Shown: positions 1-10,363, counted from the first letter of the stretch. The stretch is DNA of 64,000 bases from Heterocephalus glaber (GCF_000247695.1 NW_004624742.1:930678-994677), one strand, 5' to 3'. A program made the numbers and translations. Notes: generated by a model not told the origin, from the letters alone.

Positions 1-130
1 GAGTAATAGATTGTTCCATCTCGTTTCCCTTTGGGGTTGCTGTAGGTGATCTGGAAGTCTGTTTTTGAGGCTTGTTTATGTGTTTTCTCATTTCCACAGC
101 AGGGGGTGCTTCTGGTGCCCCTGCAGCTCA

Positions 131-395
131 CCTTCTCTGCCCTAGGAGCTTGGGATGGCAGCATGGGAGCTTCCTTCTAGGTTCTGGGACCAGTTCACCT
201 TCTCTGCCCTAGGAGCCTGGGATGGAGGCGGGGGAACTTCCTTCCAGGTGCTGGGACTGCCTGAGCTTCTCTGCCCTAGGAGCCTGGGATGGAGCGGGGG
301 GAGCTTTCTTCTGGGGGCTTGGACCAGCTCACCTTCTCTGTCCTAGGAACGTGGGATGGAGGCGGGTAGCTTCCTTCTGGGTGACTATCTTTTAT
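131..395. repeat. 67-bp tandem minisatellite, four units
   Basis: Four imperfect copies of a GC-rich unit start at 131, 198, 265 and 332, giving an exact 67-bp period. Each unit opens with a pyrimidine tract and CTAG followed by GGGATGG-type sequence, then a stretch like CTTCCTTCTGG. The last copy fades near 390. The sequence is much more GC-rich than its flanks. Two overlapping open frames (155-346 and 222-518) start 67 bp apart, as expected from repetition of one ATG-containing unit. Because 67 is not a multiple of three, the units do not encode a protein repeat. Confidence 0.9.
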
Positions 396-539
396 TTAAT
401 CAAAGAAAGTAAAAGTTTTTTCCCATGTTTTATTATTATTAAAGTCAGTCTAAAAGGTAATCTGAGATGGTTCTACAAAGCAAACATTTGTATTCTCATA
501 AATGTAACTATTTTGTAGCAGGTGAGTTACTGAGTTTTC

Positions 540-640
540 ATATGACTGCTTTTTTCTTTTTTCTCTTCACCCTTTCCCTCCCACCATAGGTCACTCTCCT
601 TTCTTGCTTCTGCTTTTTCTCCTTCTTCTTCTCCTTTCTC
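540..640. repeat. Pyrimidine-rich low-complexity tract
   Basis: The plus strand is almost entirely C and T in runs such as TTCTCCTTCTTCTTCTCC. It lies just left of an antisense L1 and may be part of that element's purine-rich 3'UTR read from the other strand, but no boundary is visible. Confidence 0.5.
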
Positions 641-701
641 ATTTTTGAGTCTGACACATCTGCAGTAAAATATTCAAATCTGAAGTGTGTATCTTAATGA
701 A

Positions 702-2190
702 TTTAAAAAATGCATGTACTCTCAGGTAAGCATTATCCAGATCAAAATATAGACCATTTCTAGTACCACAAAAAGATTTTTGTGTCATCTCTCACTCTGT
801 ATCTATTTCCCAAAAAGCAATTGCTATTTTAAAATCAACTTCATACAGTAATTTTTCTTGGTTTTGAACTTCATAGGAAGTCTTTTGTTTGAACAAGTGT
901 TTGTTCAAACTTATGTGTACAAAATTAACCCATGTTATTACACATGGCTCTAGTGTCTTCTTTTTTTTTCTACATGTTTTTTCTTATTAATATACTATTG
1001 TTTGGCTACTTTATTATTGGTGGGCATTTGGATTTTTCCACAATTTTTTGCCATTACTAATATAAACATTGATATAAACATTATTGACATTTTTGGGTGG
1101 ATATATGTACTCATTTTTATAGGTATGTACCTGGTAATAGAATCATTTTGCCATGTGGTAGGTGTATGTTAGCTCTAGTAGATATTATGAGTATTAAATA
1201 GTAGATGTACTGATTACATTTCCAATAGCATGGTCTGAGAGTTCTGATAGGTCCAGATTTACACCAATATTAATATTGTATAACTCGTCTGACTTTAAGT
1301 TTAGCTGTTTGGCTGAGTGTGATATTTTGTCAATAGTAGTTTCATCTTTTCCCCATTTGGCCCTGGGGATCCATCTCAGGAGCTTGCTTATACTAGGCAA
1401 GCATTCTACTACTGAGTAACACCTCCACTTTCCTGTGCTTTCAATTGTATCTACCTAACTGCTCTATATTCATGTGGGTTTTTTTTTGCCATTTTCATAT
1501 CCTATTTTGCTCAAGTATATTGCCATCTTTCAAAATTGGATTCCTGTATTTTAACATTTGATTCTTAGGAATTAGTTCTGGTTAATGAATTTTTTTTGCC
1601 AGAGTTTTTTGCAAATATCTTCTTTCACTGTTTATTTGTACTTTCTTGATGTGTCTCAGTTGGCAGAGGTTCTCAGTATAAATGAAGTGCTATTTGTCAA
1701 TCTCCTTTTTATAAGTGCTTTTGTTTTATTTAAAAAATATTGGTAATCTTCAGTGTATGAAAATAGCCTCTATATTTTCTTCTTTAAGCTTATATATTTT
1801 AGTCTTCACTAAGCCTAGGATCCATCTGAAATTGAATTTTATATATGATATGAGATAAAGGCCAAGGTTCATTTTTACCTGTACAAATATAAAATAATCC
1901 AGCCCCTTTTAATGGAGTGATCACCCTTTTTTAGTATATACATTATAATAGCATCTTTAGATACATAGAAGTGACTATGTATAGATGAGTCTTTTAAAAA
2001 ATTCTATATTCTATTCCATCTGTCTATTCTATTCTTGCAGCAATTCCACCAAGTTAATTATTATAATTAATAACAAGTTTATATTTGGCAACATAAGGAC
2101 ATTAATGTTGCTTTTTTCATAATTATCATTGCTATTAGTTATTTGCATTTCAGATTAAAATTTAGAATCAGCTTATCAATACATACATGT
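702..2190 (-). mobile_element. Old L1 LINE fragment (ORF2 3' part and 3'UTR), antisense
   Basis: The plus strand follows, in order, the antisense of the ORF2 3' region of an old mammalian L1. Landmarks are the 'GGGCATTTGG...TTCCACA' block near 1020, the 'TTGCAAATAT' block near 1610, the 'ATCCATCTGAAATTGAATTTT' area near 1820 and the 'TTAGAATCAGCTT' area near 2160. The copy is full of stops and indels and carries a tRNA-derived SINE at about 1360-1432. No coding capacity remains. Family assignment is from memory of L1 consensus order. Confidence 0.65.
1360..1432 (-). mobile_element. Degenerate tRNA-derived SINE, antisense
   Basis: Read on the minus strand this shows an A-box-like TTACTCAGTAGTAGAATGC followed by TTGCCTAGTATAAGCAAG and a degraded GGATCCCCAGGG end. 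This is the layout of an old rodent tRNA-derived SINE. It sits inside the antisense L1. Confidence 0.55.
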
Positions 2191-2195
2191 GTACC

Positions 2196-2251
2196 TGCAC
2201 ACACATGCACATACACACACATGCGTGCGCGCGCGCACACACACACACACA
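2196..2251. repeat. Alternating purine-pyrimidine tract (CA/GC microsatellite)
   Basis: All 56 bases alternate strictly between purine and pyrimidine: an impure CA block, then TGCGTGCGCGCGCGC, then a pure (AC) run. The preceding bases 2181-2194 also alternate, with a single break at the CC at 2194-2195. Such tracts are the classic substrate for left-handed (Z) DNA. Confidence 0.9.
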
Positions 2252-2346
2252 GAGCCCTATAAAAGTTTTCATTGGGAAAGTACTATTGTTTCTTAATGGT
2301 CATAATGAAAAGACTAAGTAAAATATTTTGTTTCGTAGTATATCCC

Positions 2347-2743
2347 TGTCATGGTTAAGTTTATGTGTCAACTTCACTGGCACATGGGATAGCTAGGCTA
2401 AATATTATTTCTTAGTGGTCTGGGAGGTGCTTCCTGACAAGATAAAGCAGAGGACTGAATAGAGTAGAGTGCCATCCTTATGGGTGGGCACTGTCCAATC
2501 CGCTGAAGGTTTGAATAAAATATAAATGTTGAGAAGGGGGAATTTACTCTTTCTTTTGACTGCATGAACTGAGATTTGAGATTTATATATCACCAAATCT
2601 TCAGTTCTTAGAACTACACCACTACTTTTCCTGAGTTTTCAGCTTGCCAAGGACAGATAGCAGGACTTCTCATCCGTAATATCATGAGCCAATTCTTTAT
2701 AATAAGTCACACACACTTGATTCTGTTTTCCTGACCAATACAA
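2347..2743 (-). mobile_element. Solo LTR of ERVL type (MLT2-like), antisense
   Basis: The left edge reads TGTCATGGTTAAGTTTATGT with GTGTCAACTT, and the right edge reads TTCTGTTTTCCTGACCAATACA. These are the reverse complements of the 3' and 5' ends of MLT2-class LTRs, which begin TGTATTAGTCAGG and end with AACCATCACA-type sequence. Internal landmarks also match: GGGTGGGCACTGTCCAATC near 2485 and ATCATGAGCCAATTC near 2681. The name is from memory. Confidence 0.7.
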
Positions 2744-2759
2744 CTCCTAAATTATGTAA

Positions 2760-4035
2760 GTGGTAATTAAGATTTAAAATAGGAAGATGATGCAAATACA
2801 AAACTTTTTCCAAAGGCATAATATCAATTAATGCATCATTTCCTTTGTAGAATGAATAGAAAATTATTTAAGTAGTTTTGAAGGCAAGCTGAGATATTTT
2901 TGAAATTTCTGAGTGTTCAAATCTGGGCCCAGACCCCATGTATTCATTATATGTTCCATCATGTTCTTTTTGATTTTATGAAGGGTAACTCCATCAGTTC
3001 ACATAGATGGGCTACTTCTATTTTAATATAAATAAAATTAGATATAAATAGTTGGAATTTTGTTTGTTGTTATATATAATGATATTGGAATAATCATTAA
3101 AATTTTTTAGAAATTTTGAATTCATTTATGTGATTGATGTCTTTCTATAAGTAGACTTCAAGTGTGTACAAGGAAAGTTAAATAAAGGGTATTTTCCTAA
3201 AGTTTCTATGTGAAATAACTGTAGTGTAATGATTCAGTAGGATACAAACATTGCAGGAGGATGGGGATCTTTGGATCGTCCTAAGGGAGGTTTAGACTTT
3301 GGCATTTACATGATCAAGAAAATCAACCAAGTAATGAATGAGAATTGCTTAATGTTGCATCTATTTTTTTCTTTTTTTGAGAAATAAACTGTAACTGGGG
3401 CCAGATAACTTATTTGATCTCATAAAGATTGGGGCTGAAATTTATTTCATTTAACACACTTATAAATTGTCCAGAAAAAGAGAGAAAAAGATCATAAGTT
3501 CTGCATAGAAATTCAACTTGATTACATATAGAAAGATAAACTTGCACATGAATTTTATAAAGATTATTAAGGCTGTCAGGCTATAAGGTGTTCCATTTTT
3601 CAGTGGAGAACTAGGAGAGAAATTACAAAATAATATACCTACACTATTTTAACTTGAAATTCCTCATTTTTGATTCAGAATTTCAGAGTCATTATAGACT
3701 GATCATTGAAGTCAATTTTTAAACACACATTTTGGTGACTGGAGCGGGAACATGTGACTGAGAAGAATGATGGTAAAGTTCTAACTTTAGCTTATGAAGT
3801 AAGAACTGGAGCCAAGAAAATAAAATGAGAATATTTACAGAGTGAAGAATGAATGGAGTACAAACACTGAGACCACTGGAGCCAAGGTAGGAAAGAAAAT
3901 AAACTGAAAATGATCAGCAGTGTCCTATGTGGCAAAGAAAAAGAATGGAAACCATTGATGTCTTGATATTTACTAGGTCATCAGTGATGGTACTATTAAT
4001 ATATTAAATAAGTAGAACTTTGCAGTCCAAAGATA
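2760..4035. other. AT-rich sequence with no recognised feature
   Basis: No gene, recognisable repeat or long open frame was seen here. The composition is AT-rich and looks neutral. Confidence 0.4.
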
Positions 4036-4039
4036 AAAA

Positions 4040-4410
4040 AGACTTTTTTTTCCTAAGGAGGAAAAGTTTATTTCACCTCACAGTTTGTAGAGGTTTCAGT
4101 CCATAATCAGGTGACTTCAAGGCAGGGCAGAATGACAGGGGTATGGCAAAAGAGAAACAGCTCATACCATGGCAGCCAGAAAAAGAAAGAGAAATCAAGG
4201 GAAGAGGGTGGGAGATAGACCCTTACAGTCTATGCCCCAGTGACCCACCTCCTGACCATGTTTTCCCTTCCCACCATCACATTTAGCTATAAACTCATCA
4301 GTGTACTAATCTACTGATGAGTAACATGCTGCATATATTCCAGTTACCTCCCACAAACCCTATTTACGAGCACATGAGGCTTTCAGAGCTTTTGGATACA
4401 AACCAAAACA
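4040..4410 (-). mobile_element. MaLR LTR (3' LTR of an antisense provirus)
   Basis: The stretch starts with AAGGAGGAAAAGTTTATTTC, CACAGTTTGTAGAGGTTTCAG and GACCCACCTCCTGACC, and ends GGATACAAACCAAAACA. This is the antisense order of a MaLR LTR. It shares its start with the second LTR at 6957, so the two are a pair. The usual TGTCTTAGT-type opening is missing or degraded at the left edge. Confidence 0.65.
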
Positions 4411-5763
4411 TTTTGCCCCTGACTCCCAAAAGACTCATGTATATCTCTTTATGCAAAATGCATTTAATCCATCTCTAAAAGTTGCCAAAATCCTAACTGT
4501 CTCAGCATTGCTGAAAAGTCCAAGTCTAAAGTCTCCTCTGAGATTTAAGGCAAACTCTTAGCTATGAGCCACTATAAAAATCAAAAGAAAGCTAAGCACT
4601 GTTGACATACAAAGGCACAGGGCAAACACTTCCTTTCCAAGGGAGAAATAGGAGGATAGAAAGGAATGGCACCAAAGCAAGACTGAAAGCCAGCAGGACA
4701 AACATTTAATCCCATGGTTCCATCTCCAGCACTCAGGGAAAGTTGTGGTAAGATGTGAACTTCAAAGGGCTTAGTTGGCCCTGCCCCTACAGCACTTCCA
4801 GTGGTTGTAGCCCTCAGGGTTTCTCTCTTGAGGTGGCTTTCCTTACTCCTTGTGACTTTTGCCAGATGTTCCATGTTCCTGGCTTTTGCAACATCTTGGG
4901 GTCTCCACTGCACTTTTGACTCTACTCTCACAGCTTCATTCACTGTCCTTTCAGGGACACATTGCTTGGCCTTCTAGGCCTTTTTCTGAAATCTGGATGG
5001 AAGACTCTCTGACCCCACAACTCTTGTATTCTGTAGGCAGAAAAAGCAGCACCATGTGGATGACACCAAGGCCTGCCACTTCCTGAAGCAGTAACTGAGC
5101 TCTTTTGTATCAGGGATGCACAGGGCTCCAAATGGCTGGGTGACTGACTGAGCATATGAACTGAATTCCAGGGAGTCTATTCTCTAATCAGCCTTTCTCC
5201 AACAAAGTGCTCTAGGGCTCTTTTATCAAAGCAAAGTCTTTCACCTTTGAAATTTTGAGCTTGCAAAAGGTGGGGCCTTGTTAGTTCCTCACATTCCCTC
5301 AACACATTTTTCCTATTGTCTTGTTGTAAACTACTTGGCTTCTTTTCAGTGCTAATCTTTTTAGCTATCAATGTCTCCTCTGCTCCATCTTTGCAGGTCC
5401 CAACTTTACTAGAGTTTCCTTTCTTGCTAAACTCAAAACTTTTTAAATCATTCTACTGTACCTTTTGCTCTTGATTCTCAAGGTTGAGCTAGCTAAAAGT
5501 CCCCAGCAGTACACATGCCAGATCCTCAACATTAGACTGCCTTGAAATTTTTCCATTGGATTAATTAGTCCACTACTCTTTTTAAAAATTTGTATTTATT
5601 TATTTATTCATTTTAGTCCCCTACTTAGGCTTCTCAAAATTCTCAGAACAGGAGTAAAATATAGACAAATTTTCTATCAGAGAATGGTGCATATGGCGTG
5701 GAGTCTAACTGCCAATGGAGTCCCTGTTCCCAGCTGAAACCTCAAAAATCTGGTCTTTTCCAT

Positions 5764-5970
5764 CTGCTTTTTTAAAAAAAGTTTTTTTTATTAGTATATG
5801 TTTGCAGTACATGATGTCTAAATTTCTTGTGAAGAGTTGGCACATGTACATAATACATCTTAATACCTTTTCTCATCCCCTTTCCCTCCTAACCTCCCTC
5901 TCTCTTCATCTTTGATACTCTTCCCATTTAAGAAAGAGCTATCTCCCTTCTTCCTATTATCTATTTTAAA
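5764..5970 (-). mobile_element. L1 3' end, antisense, inserted in the MaLR internal region
   Basis: A T-run (the reversed poly-A) is followed by ATTAGTATATGTTTGCAGTA, TTGGCACATGTACATAATAC and a CCCTTTCCCTCC pyrimidine tract. It matches in reverse the L1 3' end at 53470-53697, which ends TTGCAAACATATACTAATAA. It therefore interrupts the older MaLR sequence. Confidence 0.65.
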
Positions 5971-5990
5971 AATTTTGCTCCTTATTTTTA

Positions 5991-6080
5991 TTTATTTATT
6001 TATTTTGGTACTGGGGATTGAACTTGGGACCTTGCCCTTGCAAGGCAGGCAGCAGAACCACTGAGCTAAATCCCCGGCCC
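5991..6080 (-). mobile_element. ID-type SINE, antisense
   Basis: A (TTTA)n tail is followed by TTGGTACTGGGGATTGAAC and ends CACTGAGCTAAATCCCCGG CCC, the reverse of the A box TAGCTCAGTGG and B box GTTCAATCCCC. The flanks repeat: TTGCTCCTTATTTTTA at 5975-5990 and TTGCTCTTTATTTTTA at 6081-6096, a 16-bp target-site duplication with one mismatch. Confidence 0.9.
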
Positions 6081-6348
6081 TTGCTCTTTATTTTTATTTT
6101 GGGTTTCTCATATAAGAGACACTATGGATTCTGGTCTTCTGAGCCCTGACCAGAATCTTCCATCAGGCTTGGTTTGCAGCATTCTAGGGCTGTTTCTCCA
6201 GCCAGCATCCCAAAAACCTTTCCAAATTCCTCCTTTGAACCAGTTCCAAAGGCTTCTAAACAACAGTCAATTAGTATTATTAAAGACAGCTAAGTTACTT
6301 AGAAATATTATAGGCAATCAAACAGGGCTAGGCCCTCGAAGAAGTCAG

Positions 6349-6860
6349 TGTAGAAGATAAGAGCACATTACAACTGTGGCTGGAGGTGAATTCATTGAAG
6401 GCCAGGCCTCGTGATAGACATGAAATTATTACACCTACATGCTTCCCCAAGGGATGAACAATAATGATTGATATTCTAAATAAGCATCAGTCACCTTGGG
6501 TGGCATCCAAGACTTCTTGACTCATCCATTCCAGGAAAGATCCTTGTTTTTTCCATGTACACTTGCTACATGACTTGCTTCCCCATTGAATCAATATTAC
6601 CTAAGTGACTATATTTGTAGCCTTATTGGTTTATCATAATTTTGTCCCACCTTGTACCTACATCGTGATTTTGTACCCACCTCATGATTTTGCTCTATAA
6701 AGCCTCCCCTGTAAGTGGAGTCCAGAGAAACCCACTTTCTGGGTCCGGTCCTGTCCCTGTCAGGCAGGAGCTGTCTATTGCTCAATAAATATTTCCTACT
6801 CTTAACCTCTGTTGTTCCTAGAATTCATTTTTCAATTTTAGAGAACACAAACTCTGTGTA
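6349..6860 (+). mobile_element. Solo-type retroviral LTR (ERV1-like), sense
   Basis: The sequence has the order of a gammaretroviral-type LTR: an upstream U3-like stretch, TATA box CTCTATAAAGCCTCC near 6695, a GTCAGGCAGGAGCTG stretch, polyadenylation signal CTCAATAAATATT near 6784 and a short U5-like end. It splits the antisense MaLR internal region. A tentative 4-bp duplication TCAG flanks it (6345-6348 and 6861-6864), but the last two bases are TA rather than CA, so edges are provisional. Confidence 0.55.
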
Positions 6861-6956
6861 TCAGAAATCTAACAGGTTGGAAGTTCCATCTATTTCACCT
6901 ATATCATCTTTAGATCAGTATCACAGCAAAGACCTCACTTCTTTAGTACCAAAGTT

Positions 6957-7290
6957 TGTCTTAATTACTTCTCTCATCACTGAGACACAATACCCAACAC
7001 TTACAACTTTAAGGAGGAAAGATTTATTTTGATTCATCATTTGTAGAGGTTTCAGTCTACAGTTGTCTAGCTCCAAGGATGGACGGCATGGCCAAGGGGC
7101 ATAGCAGAGGAGAAAGAGCTCATGGAATGGCTGTGGGAAACAGAGCAGAAGGGCTTTAATCAAAATGTATGATAATGAAAAGCTCAATGGAGCTTTTTTC
7201 ACATGGACTTGCTCAATGACATCTATGGAACTAGAATCAGGGGCTCCTTTGAGATTTAAAAGAAGAGAAATGTAAGAACAAGTAAATTGC
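6957..7290 (-). mobile_element. MaLR LTR (5' LTR of the antisense provirus), partial
   Basis: It begins TGTCTTAATTACTTCTC, then ACTTTAAGGAGGAAAGATTT and ATTTGTAGAGGTTTCAGTC, the same order as the LTR at 4040-4410. Similarity becomes unclear after about 7165. Just before it, 6895-6956 reads like the MaLR primer-site-proximal internal end (CTTTAGTACCAAAGTTTG). An open frame of 123 codons on the minus strand (6921-7292) is contained in this LTR and is not a gene. Confidence 0.6.
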
Positions 7291-7340
7291 ACTCTAATAT
7301 TGCATAATGGATGTTAAAATTATGGAAATATGTACTTTAA

Positions 7341-7920
7341 ACACCCAGTACATATTAGACCTCCTTTGTCTGTGGGAAACACTCTCTGAGACCCCCAGTG
7401 GATGCCTGAAACTGGGTCATACAAAGTCTTCGCATACTGTTGTTTTCTTATACAAACTACATACATATAATAGAGTTTCATTTATAAATTAGTCACAAAG
7501 AGATTAATGGCAATAATTAACAGGACAATTATAATATACCATTATAAAAATGTTTCTTAAAATATCTCACTGTACTGTATTTATCCTTCTTGTGATGTGA
7601 GATGATATGTTGCCTACATGATGAGGTAAAGAGAGGGGAATTATGAAGGCATTGTAACATAGAAAGTTACTATGTAAGATTTTCTTAAACACAAGCATGA
7701 CATACTGAGACTGTTGATCAGATAACCCTGATGACCACAAGTGATTAATGGGTGAGTAAGGTATACAGCATAGATACTCTGAAACAAGGAATGATTTATG
7801 TCCTGGGTGAGATGGAGCCAGATGGTGTGTGACTTCATCACACTACTTTGAATTTAAACCTTATGAATTATTTCTGTAATTTGCCACTTAAATATTTTTA
7901 GACCATGGTTGACCACTGGT
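7341..7920. mobile_element. Tigger/pogo-type DNA transposon relic
   Basis: It opens TTAGACCTCCTTTGTCTGTG, AGACCCCCAGTGGATGCCTG and AATTTATAAATTAGTCACA, with GTGATGTGAGATGATATG near 7594. It closes with ATGGTTGACCACTGGTAACT. These follow the order of a non-coding Tigger-family derivative known in mammals. Terminal repeats are degraded and no transposase frame exists. Sub-family is not assigned. Confidence 0.6.
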
Positions 7921-7924
7921 AACT

Positions 7925-9268
7925 AAAATTAAAATAAATTTTAATTAAAACAAAATGTACTTTAAATTATTTCAACAATGTTTTGAAATAAATATATTTA
8001 AAACTTTTGGATACATACATGGATGATAGATTTCTGGTGAGTTATCGAGGAAAATGTCTCGACATTCTGATGTTAACATAATAGAGGGTAAACATACCCT
8101 CCTACAAACCATTTGTTTAAACTGTTTTTTGGGACAGAATTCTCCCATAAAGCTGAGTTGTGTACCAATATGACATTTCTTATTGGTTTATGTGTGAATA
8201 ATATTTTTTAAAATATGGAGGAAAAATTACAAATCTAAAAATACACCAAAAATAACAGTTGCTTAGATCTCTGGGGAAACTGCTGCCTGATAAATTAAAG
8301 ATGAATCAAAGATTAAGGCAAAAGAAGAAACTGTGATAGCAACACAAAACTGTCCTTTCTAGTCTAGATGGAATTCAAAGGTTTTTTTAAAAATTTATTT
8401 TCTTTTTAAGATTTTTTATTTTAGAAATTATACATTTAGCAGTTACCAGAAATTATTGGTGTGTTTCATCATAGATATTTTAAATGGAACTTCCGTTTTC
8501 AAATTAGAAATGCAAGATTGCTTTAATTCTAAGGAATTCAATGTATTTTGCAAACTTCAAAACCTAATTACTGGTGAGATTCTAGGCAAAATGTTATGTA
8601 ATAAGAAATCACTTGTTTTACATATTAAGAAATTGAGTAGAAGAAAATCAATAGCTTGTTCTGAGATACCTACTGACTGCTACCATTCAAATTTTATTTT
8701 GTTGGAGGAAGCAGAGAGACTGGGATAAAATCCTTTAACAGAGGGATTTAGAAGATTAAGTGGCATTCAGTCTCACATGGGCTCCATGGTAACCATAAGG
8801 GCTATGCAAGCTGTTCAGTGAATAGCCAAAACATTTGGGAGACAGCACATCAAGTCAACCAAGGTCGAAATCTGAACACTTTGATTCTTTTTGGCTTGAA
8901 ATTGAAGCTTTAAGCACAAGTACCTTGGTGAAATCCTCCATTTTGGGGAGGCTATTATAGCCACTGTGAATCATTTAAAAGCTGAAGTAATCAGGAACTT
9001 CCCTTCTCTAGTGCATACTCCTTCCAGTTATGTAAAGTTGTTTTTGCTTCAACTCTATTCTTGAGTAAAGTTTTGGAGGGCAACTTGCATACCCTTCTCT
9101 TCTTGACCAGCTAAGGCAATCCAGCCTGGAGAAATTTATTGTGGTCAAAAATTAGAAAACCTGAGGTGCAAGTAAAATGGCATTGATATATAAGCAGCAT
9201 ATGACTAAGACAGATCCATCCCACTGGGCAGAATAATCTGCACTCATAATAGTTCCATTTCTTCAATC
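7925..9268. other. Unclassified AT-rich sequence
   Basis: No confident repeat or gene was found. An open frame of 90 codons (8456-8728, plus) has no recognisable domain and is probably a chance frame in AT-rich DNA. Confidence 0.4.
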
Positions 9269-9283
9269 CAATCATCTGCACAT
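9269..9283. repeat. Target-site duplication, left copy
   Basis: CAATCATCTGCACAT here is repeated exactly at 10349-10363, bracketing the L1 ORF2 fragment. Confidence 0.85.
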
Positions 9284-10348
9284 AAAAGCAAAATGCAACA
9301 ATATGCTGTATACAAGAAACACACCTAACTCAAAAAGAAACTCACAGACTGAAAGTAAAAGGATGGAAAACAGTTCTCCACGCCACAGGAACCCAGAAGA
9401 AAGCAGACATAGCAATCTTATTTGCAGACAAAGTAGATTTGAAACCAAAGCTAATTAAGAGAGACAAAGATGGACACCACATCCTTGTGAAGGGAACAAT
9501 CCAAGAGGAAGAGACGACAATCAGAAATATATATGCACCAAATACGAATGCCCCCAACTATACAAAACAAATATTAATGGACATGAAAAACCAAATAAAC
9601 ATTAACACGATTGTAGTGGGGGACCGCAATACCCTACTATCACAAATAGACAGATCATCTAGACAAAAAGTTAACAAGGAAATTCTAGAACTGAACCAAA
9701 TTATTGAACAAATGGACTTAACAGATGTTTACAGAGTGTTCCACCCCACAAAATCGGAACACACATTCTTTTTGGCTGCACACGGGTCATTCTCCAGAAT
9801 AGACCACATGCTAGCTCATAGGACATGTCTAAGTAAATGTAAAAGAATTGAAGTTACCCCCTGTATATTATCAGACCATAGTGCAATAAAATTAGAGATC
9901 AATATCATAAGAAACCACAAAACCCCAACAAACACATGGAAACTGAGTAACACCCTCTTGAACAACCAATGGATCACAGAAGTAATTAAAGAAGAAATTA
10001 AACAGTTTCTACAAGTAAATGAAAATGCCAGTACAACATACAGGAATCTATGGGACAAAATGAAAGCAGTTCTATGGGGAAATTCATAGCAGTGAATGCC
10101 CATATTAGGAAAAAAGAGAAAACTCAAATAGCCTAATGCAGAACCTCAAGCTCCTAGAAAAAGAAGGGCATAACAAATCCAAAGCTCATACAAGAGAGGA
10201 AATTATAAAGATCAGAGCAGAAATCAATGCAATGAGACTAAGAGAACAATACAAAAAAATCAATGAATCAAAGAGTTGGTTTTTTGAAAGAATAAATAAA
10301 ATTGATAAATCTTTAGCCAACCTTATCAAAAAAAGGAAAGAAAAGGCA
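9284..10348 (+). pseudogene. L1 ORF2 fragment (endonuclease to pre-RT), broken
   Basis: This is an internal piece of a LINE-1 ORF2. The frame open from before 9304 contains CCIQETHLT, the endonuclease QETH motif. It runs through RNIYAPN, VVGDRN (a family GDFN-type site) and RIDHMLAH to CILSDH, the catalytic SDH near the endonuclease C-terminus. It continues to the stop after VLWGNS at about 10088. The next frame resumes the same protein (FIAVNAHIRKKEKTQ, then SWFFERINKIDKSLANL), so one frameshift separates them. Reverse transcriptase motifs and the 3'UTR are absent. A 15-bp direct repeat flanks the fragment. Confidence 0.9.
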
Positions 10349-10363
10349 CAATCATCTGCACAT
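10349..10363. repeat. Target-site duplication, right copy
   Basis: Exact copy of CAATCATCTGCACAT at 9269-9283. It follows the A-rich end of the L1 fragment (AAAAAAAGGAAAGAAAAGG). Confidence 0.85.

Larger units (their letters stand above)
4411..6290 (-). mobile_element. MaLR internal region, antisense
   Basis: Immediately after the LTR the plus strand reads TTGCCCCTGACTCCCAAAAG, then AAAAGTCCAAGTCTAAAGTC and GAGATTTAAGGCAAACTC, the antisense 3' end of the MaLR internal sequence. Further along are CTCAAAACTTTTTAAATC near 5430 and CCAGTTCCAAAGGCTTC near 6240, also typical MaLR internal markers. MaLR elements have no pol or env, so the longest open frame here (4581-4943, minus, 120 codons) is not taken as a gene. 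An L1 3' end and an ID SINE are inserted within it. Confidence 0.6.

Noticed and set aside
131..395. CRISPR-like array
   Set aside because: The repeats are contiguous 67-bp units with no unique spacers, in eukaryotic DNA.
4581..4943. 120-codon minus-strand open frame
   Set aside because: It lies in the antisense MaLR internal region, which normally lacks pol and env, and shows no recognisable domain.
6921..7292. 123-codon minus-strand open frame
   Set aside because: Contained within a MaLR LTR and the internal sequence next to it.
9439..10089. 216-codon open frame as a host gene
   Set aside because: The translation is LINE-1 ORF2 endonuclease-region sequence and continues upstream of the first ATG in the same frame, so it is a broken retrotransposon piece.
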